From positions 310,001 through 374,000 of the forward strand of contig NZ_CP029191.1 in NCBI RefSeq assembly GCF_008642335.1: DNA of 64,000 bases, read 5' to 3'. The position numbers and the translations under genes were made by a program. Positions 23,486 through 32,235 of the stretch are shown in pieces (position 1 is the first letter of the stretch; every line of letters begins with the position of its first letter). Under the pieces are notes generated by a model that ran no database searches, was not told the origin of the DNA, and was given only the letters and a program-made list of their open reading frames with translations. Source of the DNA: Streptomyces venezuelae (GTDB lineage Bacteria > Actinomycetota > Actinomycetes > Streptomycetales > Streptomycetaceae).

Positions 23486-24712
23486 CTACCGAATCGGCAT
23501 CCCCGACAGCGTCCGAGCGATGACCAGGCGCTGGATCTCGCTCGTGCCCTCGAAGATCGTGTAGATGGCCGCGTCGCGGTGCATGCGCTCCACCGGGTAC
23601 TCGCGGGTGAAGCCGTTGCCGCCGAGGATCTGGACCGCCTGGGCGGTGACCTTCTTGGCGACCTCGCTCGCGTAGAGCTTCGACATGGAGCCCTCGGCCG
23701 ACTCGAACTTCTTGCCGGTGGTGGCCATCCAGGAGGCGCGCCACACCAGGAGGCGGGCCGCGTCGATCTGGGTGCGCATGTCGGCGAGCTGGAAGGCGAT
23801 GCCCTGGTTGTCGATGATCGGGCGGCCGAACTGGGTGCGCGTCTTGGCGTACTCCAGGGCCTCCTCGTACGCGGCGCGCGCCGTGCCCACGGCCATGGCG
23901 CCGACCGCCGGGCGGGACGCCTCGAACGTGGCCATCGCCGCGTTCTTGACGCGCTCGCCGCCGGACTTGGCGCGCTCCCGGGCGCGGGCCATGCGCTCGT
24001 CCAGCTTCTCCTTGCCGCCGAGCAGGCAGTGCCCGGGGACGCGCACGTCCTCCAGGACGACCTCGGCGGTGTGCGAGGCGCGGATGCCGTGCTTCTTGAA
24101 CTTCTGGCCCTGGGACAGGCCGGGGGTGTTCGGCGGGACGATGAAGGACGCGTGGCCCTTCGAGCCGAGCTCGGGGTCGACGACCGCGACGACGACGTGG
24201 ACGTTGGCTATGCCGCCGTTGGTCGCCCAGGTCTTCGTGCCGTTGAGGACCCATTCGTCCTTGGCCTCGTCGTAGACGGCGCGGGTGCGCATCGCGGCCA
24301 CGTCGGATCCGGCGTCCGGCTCGGACGAGCAGAACGCGGCGACCTTGACGTCGTTCACGTCGCCGTACATCTGCGGGATCCAGGTGCCGATCTGCTCCTC
24401 GGTGCCGTTGGCGAGCACACCGACGGCGGCCAGGCCCGTGCCCATGATGGACAGGCCGATACCGGCGTCACCCCAGAAGATCTCCTCGGTCGCCATCGGG
24501 ATGCCGAGGCCCGAGGGGTCGAAGAACTGCTGGGCGTAGAAATCGAGAGAGTAGATCCCCAGCTTCGCCGCTTCCTGGATGATGGGCCACGGGGTCTCCT
24601 CGCGCTCGTCCCACTCGGCGGCCGCGGGGCGGATCACATCGGCGGCGAACCCGTGGAGCCAGTCCCGGACCTCCTTCTGTTCGTCGTTGAGCTCCATGGT
24701 GAACTCGGCCAT
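23486..24712 (-). CDS. Acyl-CoA dehydrogenase
   Basis: A 408-residue FAD-dependent acyl-CoA dehydrogenase. It has the three usual domains: helical N-terminus, a central FAD-contact motif (AAFCSSEPDAGSDVAAMRTRA then WVLNGTKTWATNG) and the C-terminal helical bundle with ILGGNGFTREYPVERMHRDAAIYTIFEGTSEIQ. The Glu of YTIFEGTSE fits the catalytic base. ATG 24712 has GGAGGGG 4 bp upstream, so I prefer it over 24736. It is divergent from a TetR gene with a palindrome between, suggesting TetR control of an acyl-CoA oxidation step. Confidence 0.92.
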   Translation of the reverse strand: MAEFTMELNDEQKEVRDWLHGFAADVIRPAAAEWDEREETPWPIIQEAAKLGIYSLDFYAQQFFDPSGLGIPMATEEIFWGDAGIGLSIMGTGLAAVGVLANGTEEQIGTWIPQMYGDVNDVKVAAFCSSEPDAGSDVAAMRTRAVYDEAKDEWVLNGTKTWATNGGIANVHVVVAVVDPELGSKGHASFIVPPNTPGLSQGQKFKKHGIRASHTAEVVLEDVRVPGHCLLGGKEKLDERMARARERAKSGGERVKNAAMATFEASRPAVGAMAVGTARAAYEEALEYAKTRTQFGRPIIDNQGIAFQLADMRTQIDAARLLVWRASWMATTGKKFESAEGSMSKLYASEVAKKVTAQAVQILGGNGFTREYPVERMHRDAAIYTIFEGTSEIQRLVIARTLSGMPIR

Positions 24713-24749
24713 GACCCCTCCAGGACCTGCGATCATCTGCGACGTTACT

Positions 24750-24762
24750 TGCGGTAACCGCA
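24750..24762. promoter_or_regulatory. Palindrome between acyl-CoA dehydrogenase and TetR
   Basis: TGCGGTAACCGCA is a perfect 13-bp palindrome with a one-base centre, flanked by GTTAC on both sides (24744-24748 and 24767-24771). It lies 38 bp upstream of the dehydrogenase start and is the likely site for the divergent TetR. Confidence 0.6.
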
Positions 24763-24876
24763 GTCTGTTACCGGCCAGTAGTCCATGTCAACTCCCGGCG
24801 GCCCGTTCGATCCGCACGGGACGACGGGTGTTACGTTGCGCGTGCGTCACCGATTCAGCACGGGCGGGGAGAAACG

Positions 24877-25521
24877 ATGGAGACCACGCAGCGGACCGAT
24901 CAGCAGCGGTCCGCCGAGCACCGGCGGCGAGAGCTCCTCGAGGCCGCGGACCGGGTCGTGCTCCGCGACGGCCCGGGCGCCTCGATGAACGCCATCGCCG
25001 CGGAAGCGGGCATCACGAAGCCGATCCTGTACCGCCACTTCGGCGACAAGGGCGGCCTGTACGCGGCACTCGCCAAGCGGCACACCGATGCCCTCCTGGA
25101 GGCCTTGCGGGCCGCGCTCGACGCCCCCGCCGAGCGCAGGGAGCGGGTCGAGGCGACGCTCGACACCTACCTCGCGGCGATCGAGGCCCGTCCTCAGGTC
25201 TACCGCTTCCTCATGCATCCGTCGGAGGCCCCCTCCCCCGGCGAGCAGGGCTTCGACGTCGGGCTGCACTCGGCTCCCCTGCTGCGCCGGCTCGGCGAGG
25301 AGCTCGCGGAGGTCATCGAGGAGCGCGTCGACCTCGGCCCCGAGAGCGCCGAGCTCGCCCGGGTCTGGGGACACGGCATCGTCGGCATGATGCACGCGGC
25401 GGGCGACTGGTGGCTCGGCGAACGGCCCTGCCCCCGCGCCCAGTTGGTGCGCAGCCTCGCCGACCTGCTCTGGGGGCGGCTCGCGGCGGCGGGCAACCGC
25501 GTCGGAGGGCCCGGTTTCTGA
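24877..25521 (+). CDS. TetR-family regulator (fatty-acid type context)
   Basis: A 214-residue TetR repressor. The HTH reads RRELLEAADRVVLRDGPGASMNAIAAEAGITKPILYRHFGDKGGLYAALAKRH. The C-terminal part (HGIVGMMHAAGDWWLGERPCPRAQLVRSLADLLWGRL) resembles TetR proteins found next to acyl-CoA dehydrogenases in actinobacteria. GGGGAG precedes ATG 24877. Probably represses the divergent dehydrogenase and itself, releasing on an acyl-CoA; the ligand is inference from context. Confidence 0.88.
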   Translation: METTQRTDQQRSAEHRRRELLEAADRVVLRDGPGASMNAIAAEAGITKPILYRHFGDKGGLYAALAKRHTDALLEALRAALDAPAERRERVEATLDTYLAAIEARPQVYRFLMHPSEAPSPGEQGFDVGLHSAPLLRRLGEELAEVIEERVDLGPESAELARVWGHGIVGMMHAAGDWWLGERPCPRAQLVRSLADLLWGRLAAAGNRVGGPGF

Positions 25522-25534
25522 GAGCCTGTCTTTG
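25519..25534 (+). repeat. 16-base word on a stop codon, copy 1
   Basis: TGAGAGCCTGTCTTTG begins at the stop codon of the TetR gene. Near-identical words start at the stop codons of the acyltransferase (32121) and the NlpC/P60 gene (44535). Confidence 0.7.
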
Positions 25535-25540
25535 CACCCC

Positions 25541-26080
25541 TCAGGAATTCCAGGGCGCCCTGGCCGCGGCCCGCAGCACCCTGCGGCGCCGCCAGCCCGT
25601 GACGCGGTCGGTGTAGACGCCGCCGTCGAGGTGGTCGCACTCGTGCTGGAGGCAGCGGGCGAACCAGCCCGTCCCGTGCACCTGGACCGGCTCGCCCCGC
25701 ACGTCGACGCCCTCGACGACGGCGTGGTCGAAGCGCGGCGTGCCCGCTTCGAGTCCGGGCAGCGAGAGACAGCCCTCGGGGCCGCGCACCGTCACGCCGT
25801 CCGCCTCGACGAGTCTCGGGTTGACCACGTGCCCGAGGTGGCGGACGTCCTCGTCGTCCGGGCAGTCGTAGACGAACACCCGGCGGCCCACGCCGATCTG
25901 GTTCGCGGCGAGTCCCACGCCCCGTGCGGCGTACATCGTCGCGAACATGTCCTCGACGAGGCGCGCCAGTTCGGGGCCGAAGTCGGTGACCTCCTCGCAC
26001 GGCGCGTGCAGCACCGGGTCGCCGAGCAGGGTCAGAGGTCGTACGCGCCCCGAGGCGCCCGGGATCGTGCCGTGTCGCAT
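25541..26080 (-). CDS. def: Peptide deformylase
   Basis: A 179-residue metallohydrolase that removes formyl groups from nascent proteins. All three motifs are intact: GVGLAANQIG, EGCLSLPG and the zinc-binding QHECDHLDG. The start at ATG 26080 gives the usual N-terminus; no Shine-Dalgarno precedes it, but TACTCT (26093-26088 on the minus strand) ends 7 bp upstream, so a leaderless mRNA is likely. Monocistronic, divergent from murT. Streptomyces normally carry several deformylases; this is one of them. Confidence 0.93.
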   Translation of the reverse strand: MRHGTIPGASGRVRPLTLLGDPVLHAPCEEVTDFGPELARLVEDMFATMYAARGVGLAANQIGVGRRVFVYDCPDDEDVRHLGHVVNPRLVEADGVTVRGPEGCLSLPGLEAGTPRFDHAVVEGVDVRGEPVQVHGTGWFARCLQHECDHLDGGVYTDRVTGWRRRRVLRAAARAPWNS

Positions 26081-26233
26081 GGCGGCAAGAGTACGGTCCA
26101 GGGGACGGAGCGGCACCGCCGAGGTGCCGGAGGTGGTGCCGCAATTCGGGCTTGCAGATGGATCTCGATAGGCTGAGCAGCGAAACGATGCCGGGGGCAG
26201 GCGCGGCGCCGTACGCAAGGAGGATCTCGACAG

Positions 26234-27472
26234 ATGTCAGGCAACACGGACCCGCTGTCGCCGCGGGCCAAGCTGGCCGTGACGGCGGGCAAGGCGGCCG
26301 CGGCGGTGTCCCGGGCAGCGGGCCGCGGCAGCGGATCGGTGATCGGCGGCAAGGTCGCGCTCAGGCTCGACCCCGAACTGCTCGGGCGGCTCGCCACGCA
26401 CCTGGACGTCGTCCTCGTGTCGGCCACCAACGGCAAGACGACCACCACGCGCCTGATCGCCGAGGCGCTGCGGGCCAGCGGCCCGGTCGTCTCGAACGCG
26501 CTCGGTGCGAACATGCCCGCCGGAATCACCTCGGCGCTGGCCGGCGGCTCGGACGCCAGGTTCGGTGTGATCGAGGTCGACGAGAAGTACCTCGCGGGCG
26601 TCGCCCGTGACGTCGACCCCAAGGCGATCGCGCTGCTCAACCTCTCGCGCGACCAGCTGGACCGCGCCGCGGAGACCCGCATGCTCGCCGAGAAGTGGCG
26701 CGAGGGCCTGGCAGGATCCAAGGCCGTGATCATCGCCAACGCCGACGACCCGCTGGTCGTCTGGGCGGCCTCCTCCTCGCCGAACGTGGTGTGGGTGGCG
26801 GCGGGCCAGGAGTGGAAGGACGACGCCTGGTCGTGCCCGTCCTGCGGCGGCGTCATGCAGCGCCCCGGGGACGACTGGTTCTGCGGCGAGTGCGGCTTCC
26901 GCCGTCCGGCGCCCAGCTGGGTGCTCTCCGGCGACCACGTCCTCGACCCGCACGGCTCGGCGTGGCCGATCCACCTGCAGCTGCCTGGCCGGGCGAACAA
27001 GGCCAACGCCGCGTCGTCGGCCGCCGTGGCCGCCGTCTTCGGCGTGCCGCCGCAGGTCGCCCTGGAGCGTATGTACCAGGTGCAGGCGGTCGCGGGACGC
27101 TACGACGTCGTGCAGTTCCAGGGCCGTGACCTGCGACTGCTGCTGGCGAAGAACCCCGCGGGCTGGCTCGAAACGTTTTCGCTGATCGACCCGCCGCCGA
27201 CCCCGGTGATCCTCTCCGTGAACGCGCGCGGCGCCGACGGCACGGACACCTCCTGGCTCTGGGACGTCGACTACACCCGGCTCGCCGGTCACCCGATCTT
27301 CGTGCTCGGCGACCGCAAGCTGGACCTCGCCGTGCGCCTCGAAGTGGCGGGCCTGGACTTCCGGGTCTGCGAGAGCGTCGACGAGGCGGTGCAGTTCGCC
27401 CCGCCGGGACGCATCGAGACGATCGCGAACTACACCGCGTTCCAGGACCTTCGCCGCCGCGTCGGCAACTGA
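26234..27472 (+). CDS. murT: Lipid II isoglutaminyl synthase, MurT subunit
   Basis: A 412-residue Mur-ligase-like protein. The nucleotide loop is VSATNGKTTTTRLIAEALR. A zinc-ribbon insert (CPSCGG, then CGECGF about 20 residues later) is the MurT hallmark. The C-terminal DUF1727 domain follows (SVNARGADGTDTSWLWDVDY). With GatD it amidates the D-Glu of lipid II to D-isoglutamine in the cytoplasm. AAGGAGGA precedes ATG 26234. GatD follows after 23 bp on the same strand. Confidence 0.95.
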   Translation: MSGNTDPLSPRAKLAVTAGKAAAAVSRAAGRGSGSVIGGKVALRLDPELLGRLATHLDVVLVSATNGKTTTTRLIAEALRASGPVVSNALGANMPAGITSALAGGSDARFGVIEVDEKYLAGVARDVDPKAIALLNLSRDQLDRAAETRMLAEKWREGLAGSKAVIIANADDPLVVWAASSSPNVVWVAAGQEWKDDAWSCPSCGGVMQRPGDDWFCGECGFRRPAPSWVLSGDHVLDPHGSAWPIHLQLPGRANKANAASSAAVAAVFGVPPQVALERMYQVQAVAGRYDVVQFQGRDLRLLLAKNPAGWLETFSLIDPPPTPVILSVNARGADGTDTSWLWDVDYTRLAGHPIFVLGDRKLDLAVRLEVAGLDFRVCESVDEAVQFAPPGRIETIANYTAFQDLRRRVGN

Positions 27473-27495
27473 CCCGCCCGGATAAGGACATGAGC

Positions 27496-28224
27496 ATGAG
27501 CGACAACAGCCTGCGGCTGGTGTGGGTCTACCCCGACCTGCTGAGCACGTACGGAGACCAGGGCAACGCCCTGGTCGTGGAGCGCCGGGCGCGTCAGCGC
27601 GGCCTCCAGGTCGAGCGCTACGACGTGCGCAGCGACCAGCCGGTGCCCACCTCCGGCGACATCTACCTGATCGGCGGCGGCGAGGACCGCCCGCAGCGGC
27701 TCGCGGCCGAGCGGCTGCGCCGCGACGGCGGCCTGCAGCGCGCGGTCGGCAACGGAGCGATCGTCTTCTCGGTCTGCGCCGGCTACCAGATCCTCGGCAA
27801 CGAGTTCATCAACGACCTGGGCCAGCGCGAGCCGGGCCTCGGCCTCCTCGACGTGGTCTCCACCCGCGGCGAGGGCGACCGGTGCGTCGGCGACGTGCTC
27901 GCCGACATCGACCCGCAGCTCGGCCTGCCGCCGCTGACCGGGTTCGAGAACCACCAGGGCATCACGCACGTCGGCCCGGCCGCGCGGCCGCTCGCCCGCG
28001 TGACGCTCGGCCGCGGCAACGGCACGGGCGACGGCACCGAGGGCGCGTACAACGGCACGGTCTTCGGTACGTACATGCACGGTCCTGTCCTCGCCCGCAA
28101 CCCGCTCATCGCGGACCTGCTCCTGAAGCTGGCCCTCGACGTGAACGCGCTGCCGCCGACGGACGACCGCTGGTACGACGCGCTGCGCAACGAACGCATC
28201 AACGCCGCGCAGCAGCCCGCGTAA
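27496..28224 (+). CDS. gatD: Lipid II isoglutaminyl synthase, GatD glutaminase subunit
   Basis: A 242-residue class I glutaminase-like (CobB/CobQ type) protein that feeds ammonia to MurT. The nucleophile is Cys94 in VFSVCAGYQILG, the same number as in S. aureus GatD. The His is in FGTYMHGPVLARNP. I prefer ATG 27496 because AAGGA (27484-27488) is 7 bp away; the ATG at 27490 would be too close. It forms the murT-gatD operon and ends before a large hairpin. Confidence 0.95.
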   Translation: MSDNSLRLVWVYPDLLSTYGDQGNALVVERRARQRGLQVERYDVRSDQPVPTSGDIYLIGGGEDRPQRLAAERLRRDGGLQRAVGNGAIVFSVCAGYQILGNEFINDLGQREPGLGLLDVVSTRGEGDRCVGDVLADIDPQLGLPPLTGFENHQGITHVGPAARPLARVTLGRGNGTGDGTEGAYNGTVFGTYMHGPVLARNPLIADLLLKLALDVNALPPTDDRWYDALRNERINAAQQPA

Positions 28225-28241
28225 CACCCCTGCCGCACCCC

Positions 28242-28304
28242 CGTCCGAGGGCCCCTCTGACGCCCCGCCCGCACATGTGAGCGGCGGCGTCCAGCCCTCG
28301 GACG
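28242..28304 (+). terminator. Hairpin after murT-gatD
   Basis: Perfect 11-bp outer arms CGTCCGAGGGC (28242-28252) and GCCCTCGGACG (28294-28304) enclose a nested GACGCC/GGCGTC stem. No U-run. A likely terminator of the murT-gatD transcript. Confidence 0.6.
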
Positions 28305-28403
28305 CCGGGTGCGGTCCGGCCCCCCGGCGCCTATAGGGTGGCGGGGATCCAGCCGGACGACGTGGTCCGGTCATCGACCCACGTTGCAAAGGTATTCCGG
28401 GCC

Positions 28404-29429
28404 ATGCGCATTGGTGTCCTGACCTCCGGCGGCGACTGCCCCGGTCTGAACGCCGTCATCCGCTCCGTCGTGCACCGCGCGGTGGTGGACCACGGCGACG
28501 AGGTCATCGGGTTCCACGACGGCTGGAAAGGCCTCCTGGAATGCGACTACCGCAAGCTGGACCTCGACGCGGTGGGCGGCATCCTCGCCCGCGGCGGCAC
28601 CATCCTCGGCTCCTCGCGCGTCCAGCCCGCGCATCTGCGGGACGGCGTGGAGCGCGCCAAGGGGCACGTCGCCGAGCTCGGCCTCGACGCGATCATCCCG
28701 ATCGGCGGCGAGGGCACCCTCAAGGCGGCCCGGCTCCTCTCCGACGCGGGCCTGCCCATCGTCGGCGTCCCCAAGACCATCGACAACGACATCGCCGTCA
28801 CGGACGTCACCTTCGGCTTCGACACGGCCGTCGGCGTGGCGACGGAGGCCCTCGACCGGCTCAAGACCACCGCCGAGTCGCACCAGCGTGTGCTCATCGT
28901 CGAGGTGATGGGCCGGCACACCGGGTGGATCGCCCTGCACTCGGGCATGGCCGCGGGCGCGCACGCGATCGTCGTCCCCGAGCGCCCCTTCGACATCGAG
29001 GAGCTGGCCGCGAAGGTCGGCGAACGCTTCTCCGCGGGCAAGAAGTTCGCGATCGTCGTCGCCGCCGAGGGCGCCAAGCCCCGTGAGGGCTCCATGAAGT
29101 TCGACGTGGGCGGCAAGGACGTCTACGGCCACGAGCGGTTCGCGGGCATCGCCCGTCAACTCTCCCTCGAACTGGAGCAGCGCCTCGGCAAGGAGGCCCG
29201 TCCGGTCATCCTCGGCCACGTCCAGCGCGGCGGCACCCCCACCGCGTACGACCGCGTCCTCGCGACCCGCTTCGGCTGGCACGCCGTGGAGGCCGTGCAC
29301 CGCGGCGAGTTCGGCAACATGACGGCACTGCGCGGCACGGACATCACGATGGTGCCGCTCGCGGAGGCCGTGGAGACGCTGAAGACGGTGCCCGAGGAGC
29401 GGTACGCCGAAGCGGAGTGCGTGCTGTAG
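28404..29429 (+). CDS. pfkA: 6-phosphofructokinase
   Basis: A 341-residue group III actinobacterial phosphofructokinase (glycolysis). It shows the N-terminal loop RIGVLTSGGDCPGLNAVIR, the catalytic PKTIDNDIAVTD and the fructose-6-phosphate site VEVMGRHTGWIAL. The donor-selecting segment reads IPIGGEGTLKAA. A Gly where PPi-dependent enzymes have Asp (GGED/GGDD) points to ATP, by established family knowledge. ATG 28404 follows AAAGG; TATAGG around 28333 may be the -10. A strong hairpin follows the gene. Confidence 0.94.
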   Translation: MRIGVLTSGGDCPGLNAVIRSVVHRAVVDHGDEVIGFHDGWKGLLECDYRKLDLDAVGGILARGGTILGSSRVQPAHLRDGVERAKGHVAELGLDAIIPIGGEGTLKAARLLSDAGLPIVGVPKTIDNDIAVTDVTFGFDTAVGVATEALDRLKTTAESHQRVLIVEVMGRHTGWIALHSGMAAGAHAIVVPERPFDIEELAAKVGERFSAGKKFAIVVAAEGAKPREGSMKFDVGGKDVYGHERFAGIARQLSLELEQRLGKEARPVILGHVQRGGTPTAYDRVLATRFGWHAVEAVHRGEFGNMTALRGTDITMVPLAEAVETLKTVPEERYAEAECVL

Positions 29430-29449
29430 TCCGCTCGCCCGTCGAACTC

Positions 29450-29481
29450 CTGCCCCCGGTCGCGTCAGCGGCCGGGGGCAG
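29450..29481 (+). terminator. Intrinsic-type terminator after pfkA
   Basis: CTGCCCCCGG (29450-29459) pairs perfectly with CCGGGGGCAG (29472-29481) across a 12-base loop and is followed by a short pyrimidine-rich run. Confidence 0.75.
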
Positions 29482-29536
29482 TTCTACTCTGGTGCCGACA
29501 CACGTCGCACAATCCGCACGAATCAGGAGCCACTGG

Positions 29537-30487
29537 ATGGATCACAGCGGGCACGGCATGAACATGGATCTGCCGCCGTTCACGCTGGGGCGAGGCCTCG
29601 AGCTGTCGGCCGACCCCTTCTTCCTCATCGGCTGCCTGGTGGCCCTCGCCCTGTACGGGTGGGGCGTGGCGCGGCTCGTGCGGCGCGGCGACAAGTGGCC
29701 GGTCGGCCGCACGGTCTCGTTCGTGATCGGCATCCTGACCGTGCTCCTGGTGATGTGCACCAAGCTCAACGACTACGGCATGGTCATGTTCAGCGTGCAC
29801 ATGGTGCAGCACATGGTGATCAGCATGCTGTCGCCGATCCTGCTGTTGCTCGGCGCGCCGATCACGCTGGCGCTGCGTGCGCTGCCCGCGGCGGGGCGCG
29901 GCCACAAGGGTCCGCGCGAGTGGCTCCTCTGGCTCCTCCACAGCCGCTACGTCAAGATCATCACGCATCCCGCGTTCACGATCCCGCTGTTCATCGCGAG
30001 CCTGTACGCGCTCTACTTCACGCCGCTCTTCGACACGCTGATGGGTTCCAAGGCGGGCCACATCGGGATGATGGTCCACTTCCTCGCCGTCGGCCTCGTC
30101 TTCTTCTGGCCGATCATGGGCGTCGACCCGGGACCGCACCGCCCCGGCTACATCATGCGGATGCTGGAGCTGTTCGCGGGCATGCCGTTCCACGCGTTCT
30201 TCGGCATCGCGCTGATGATGGCGAGCCAGCCGATGATCGGCACGTACATGCACCCGCCCGCCTCGCTCGGCATCGACGCGCTCGCCGACCAGGAGGCCGC
30301 GGGCGGCATCGCCTGGGCGTTCAGCGAGATCCCGTCCGTGGTCGTCCTGGTCGCCCTGCTCTTCCAGTGGCGGCGCTCCGACGACCGCGAGGCGCGCCGC
30401 AAGGACCGCGCCGCGGACCGCGACGGCGACAAGGAGCTGGAGGCGTACAACGCCTATCTGGCCTCACTGGCCGCTCGCGGACGCTAG
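29537..30487 (+). CDS. Cytochrome c oxidase assembly protein (CtaG/caa3 type)
   Basis: A 316-residue integral membrane protein with about seven helices. The N-terminus is His/Met-rich (MDHSGHGMNMD), then come conserved FSVHMVQHMVISMLSPILLLLGAP, the family's His-containing helix, and PFHAFFGIALMMASQ. This is the CtaG/PF09678 pattern of copper-dependent oxidase assembly factors. AGGAG 7 bp before ATG 29537 fixes the start; upstream in-frame codons overlap pfkA. The charged C-terminus is cytoplasmic. A 52-residue membrane protein follows and may be co-transcribed. Confidence 0.9.
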   Translation: MDHSGHGMNMDLPPFTLGRGLELSADPFFLIGCLVALALYGWGVARLVRRGDKWPVGRTVSFVIGILTVLLVMCTKLNDYGMVMFSVHMVQHMVISMLSPILLLLGAPITLALRALPAAGRGHKGPREWLLWLLHSRYVKIITHPAFTIPLFIASLYALYFTPLFDTLMGSKAGHIGMMVHFLAVGLVFFWPIMGVDPGPHRPGYIMRMLELFAGMPFHAFFGIALMMASQPMIGTYMHPPASLGIDALADQEAAGGIAWAFSEIPSVVVLVALLFQWRRSDDREARRKDRAADRDGDKELEAYNAYLASLAARGR

Positions 30488-30574
30488 CGCCAGAGGGTCT
30501 TCCCGGGTCACGATGGTCTTCGGACCGCGGTCTGGGCGCGTGAGCGCCGCAGGCTGCCGGGAGGAGGCTGAGCG

Positions 30575-30733
30575 ATGCCCGGTTCCACGAAGACCATGGG
30601 TGGGTTCACCATCGGGGGCCTCGTCATGGTGACGGCCTACACGGTGGCTCTCGGAAGCAACGGCTGGTTGTGGTTCGGCTGGGTGGTGCTCGGTCTGATC
30701 ACGCTGGCCATGGTGCTGTCGCGGGCCACGTGA
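30575..30733 (+). CDS. 52-residue small membrane protein
   Basis: ATG 30575 is preceded by GGGAGGAGG at ideal spacing. The product (MPGSTKTMGGFTIGG...) has two hydrophobic segments, about residues 10-27 and 31-48, with Trp-rich WLWFGWVVLG between, and ends LSRAT. It lies 87 bp after the CtaG-like gene on the same strand. Third-position G/C is high. Family unknown; a small respiratory-chain accessory protein is possible but only from position. Confidence 0.65.
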   Translation: MPGSTKTMGGFTIGGLVMVTAYTVALGSNGWLWFGWVVLGLITLAMVLSRAT

Positions 30734-30750
30734 GGGCGGCGGCGGAAGGT

Positions 30751-31146
30751 TCAGAAGCGGAACACGTGGCCCGTGTCCGCGTCCAGGGCGCAGGCGTTCG
30801 GGTATGTCTTGCGCCAGGTGACCTCCTTGCCCTTGTAGGACCCGGTCGCCGTAGCCGTGACCGGGTCGAATTCCTTCGTGCAGGCGTGCGGGTCATCCGG
30901 CAGCCGGTCGAAGTCGCCCTTGGCCAGAGCGACCGCCCCGCACGCCATGGCCGCCTGCGGATGCGCCCCGGCGGGTTCGGGCACGCAGTGCAGCAGCACG
31001 CCGCGCACCCAGGTGTTCTCGGCGCCCGAGACGGTGAGGAAGAGCCCGCGCTTCGGGGCGGGCGCGGCGGGGTCGGCGGCATGGGCGGGCACGAGCCCGC
31101 CGAGAGCCAGCAGGGCGGTGGCGGCCACGAGGGGGAGCGAGCGCAT
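30751..31146 (-). CDS. Secreted SSI-type protease inhibitor (I16)
   Basis: A 131-residue precursor with a Sec signal peptide (MRSLPLVAATALLALGGLVPAHA) and an SSI domain. Four cysteines are at 54, 69, 89 and 119, matching the two disulfides of Streptomyces subtilisin inhibitor. The reactive loop reads ACTKEFDPVT where SSI has CPMVYDPVT, so P1 is Lys rather than Met, which by family knowledge favours trypsin-like targets. GGAGG precedes ATG 31146. The domain ends in the usual HVFRF. Confidence 0.92.
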   Translation of the reverse strand: MRSLPLVAATALLALGGLVPAHAADPAAPAPKRGLFLTVSGAENTWVRGVLLHCVPEPAGAHPQAAMACGAVALAKGDFDRLPDDPHACTKEFDPVTATATGSYKGKEVTWRKTYPNACALDADTGHVFRF

Positions 31147-31373
31147 GGGGGACCTCCGGGACACGCGTCGGATGGGACGGCGGCGGTGACGTTCCGTGGC
31201 GTCGGGCGACGCCGTGAAGAGGCCAGGGCACCCTTCCCCGGTGGCATGCGTCGCGCCGCCGCGCCGGTCCTTCGCCCGCCCGGCCGTACGCGACGACCCG
31301 TTCGGGCTCTCGCGTCCGCGCGATCGATTGACTACTGTGCGTCGGCACCGGGACCAGGGGGAAGGCGGCCGCC

Positions 31374-32123
31374 ATGTTCTACCTACTGCTGAAGCACGTG
31401 ATCCTCGGCCCGCTGCTCCGGCTGATGTTCCGGCCCAGAATCGAGGGCCTGGAGCATGTGCCGGACGGCGGCGCGGCAATCGTCGCGGGGAACCACCTGT
31501 CGTTCTCCGACCACTTCCTGATGCCGGCGATCATCAAGCGCCGCATCACGTTCCTCGCGAAGGCCGAGTACTTCACCGGGCCGGGACTCAAGGGCCGTCT
31601 GACGGCCGCGTTCTTCCGCAGCGCCGGACAGATCCCGGTGGACCGCTCCGGCAAGGAGGCGGGCCAGGCGGCGATCCGCGAGGGCCTCGGCGTGCTGCGC
31701 AAGGGCGAGCTGCTCGGCATCTACCCGGAGGGCACCCGCTCCCACGACGGACGCCTCTACAAGGGCAAGGTCGGGGTGGCGGCGATGGCGCTCAAGGCGC
31801 AGGTGCCGGTCGTCCCGTGCGCCATGATCGGCACGTTCGAGGCGCAGCCGCCCGGCCGGAAGTTCCCCAAGTTCAAGCGGGTGACGATTCGTTTCGGCGA
31901 GCCGCTCGACTTCACGCGCTACGTCGGGATGGACGGTGAGAAGGCCGTCCTGCGAGCCGTCACCGACGAGATCATGTACGCGATCCTCGGGCTCTCCGGG
32001 CAGGAGTACGTCGACAAGTACGCGGCCGTCGTGAAGGCGGAGGAGGCGGCGGAAGCGGAACGCGAGCGCGCGGCGGCGGGGGGCAAGGAGCCGCGACGGC
32101 GGCCTCGGATGCCGCTGAGCTGA
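31374..32123 (+). CDS. 1-acyl-glycerol-3-phosphate acyltransferase (PlsC family)
   Basis: A 249-residue membrane-associated acyltransferase of phospholipid synthesis. It contains the catalytic NHxxxxD box (GNHLSFSDHF), the phosphate-binding EGTRS (IYPEGTRSHDG) and VPVVPCAMIGT. An N-terminal hydrophobic stretch anchors it. The C-terminal 40 residues are a charged Ala/Glu/Arg tail. GGGGAAGG lies upstream of ATG 31374. Its stop overlaps a 16-base word repeated elsewhere in the window. Confidence 0.92.
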   Translation: MFYLLLKHVILGPLLRLMFRPRIEGLEHVPDGGAAIVAGNHLSFSDHFLMPAIIKRRITFLAKAEYFTGPGLKGRLTAAFFRSAGQIPVDRSGKEAGQAAIREGLGVLRKGELLGIYPEGTRSHDGRLYKGKVGVAAMALKAQVPVVPCAMIGTFEAQPPGRKFPKFKRVTIRFGEPLDFTRYVGMDGEKAVLRAVTDEIMYAILGLSGQEYVDKYAAVVKAEEAAEAERERAAAGGKEPRRRPRMPLS

Positions 32124-32173
32124 GAGCCTGTCCTTGAGCCCCGAGCCGAGAGCCCGTCCTTGAGCCCCGTCTG
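32121..32173 (+). repeat. 16-base stop-codon word, copy 2, with 26-bp tandem duplication
   Basis: TGAGAGCCTGTCCTTG starts on the acyltransferase stop codon. The 26 bp at 32122-32147 are repeated at 32148-32173 with few changes (GAGAGCCTGTCCTTGAGCCC versus GAGAGCCCGTCCTTGAGCCC). Confidence 0.8.
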
Positions 32174-32235
32174 CGCCCCGACGTCCGGCACGGGGTGCGC
32201 CACCGCCGCGACGCACCCCGCTTGGTAGCCGCTCG

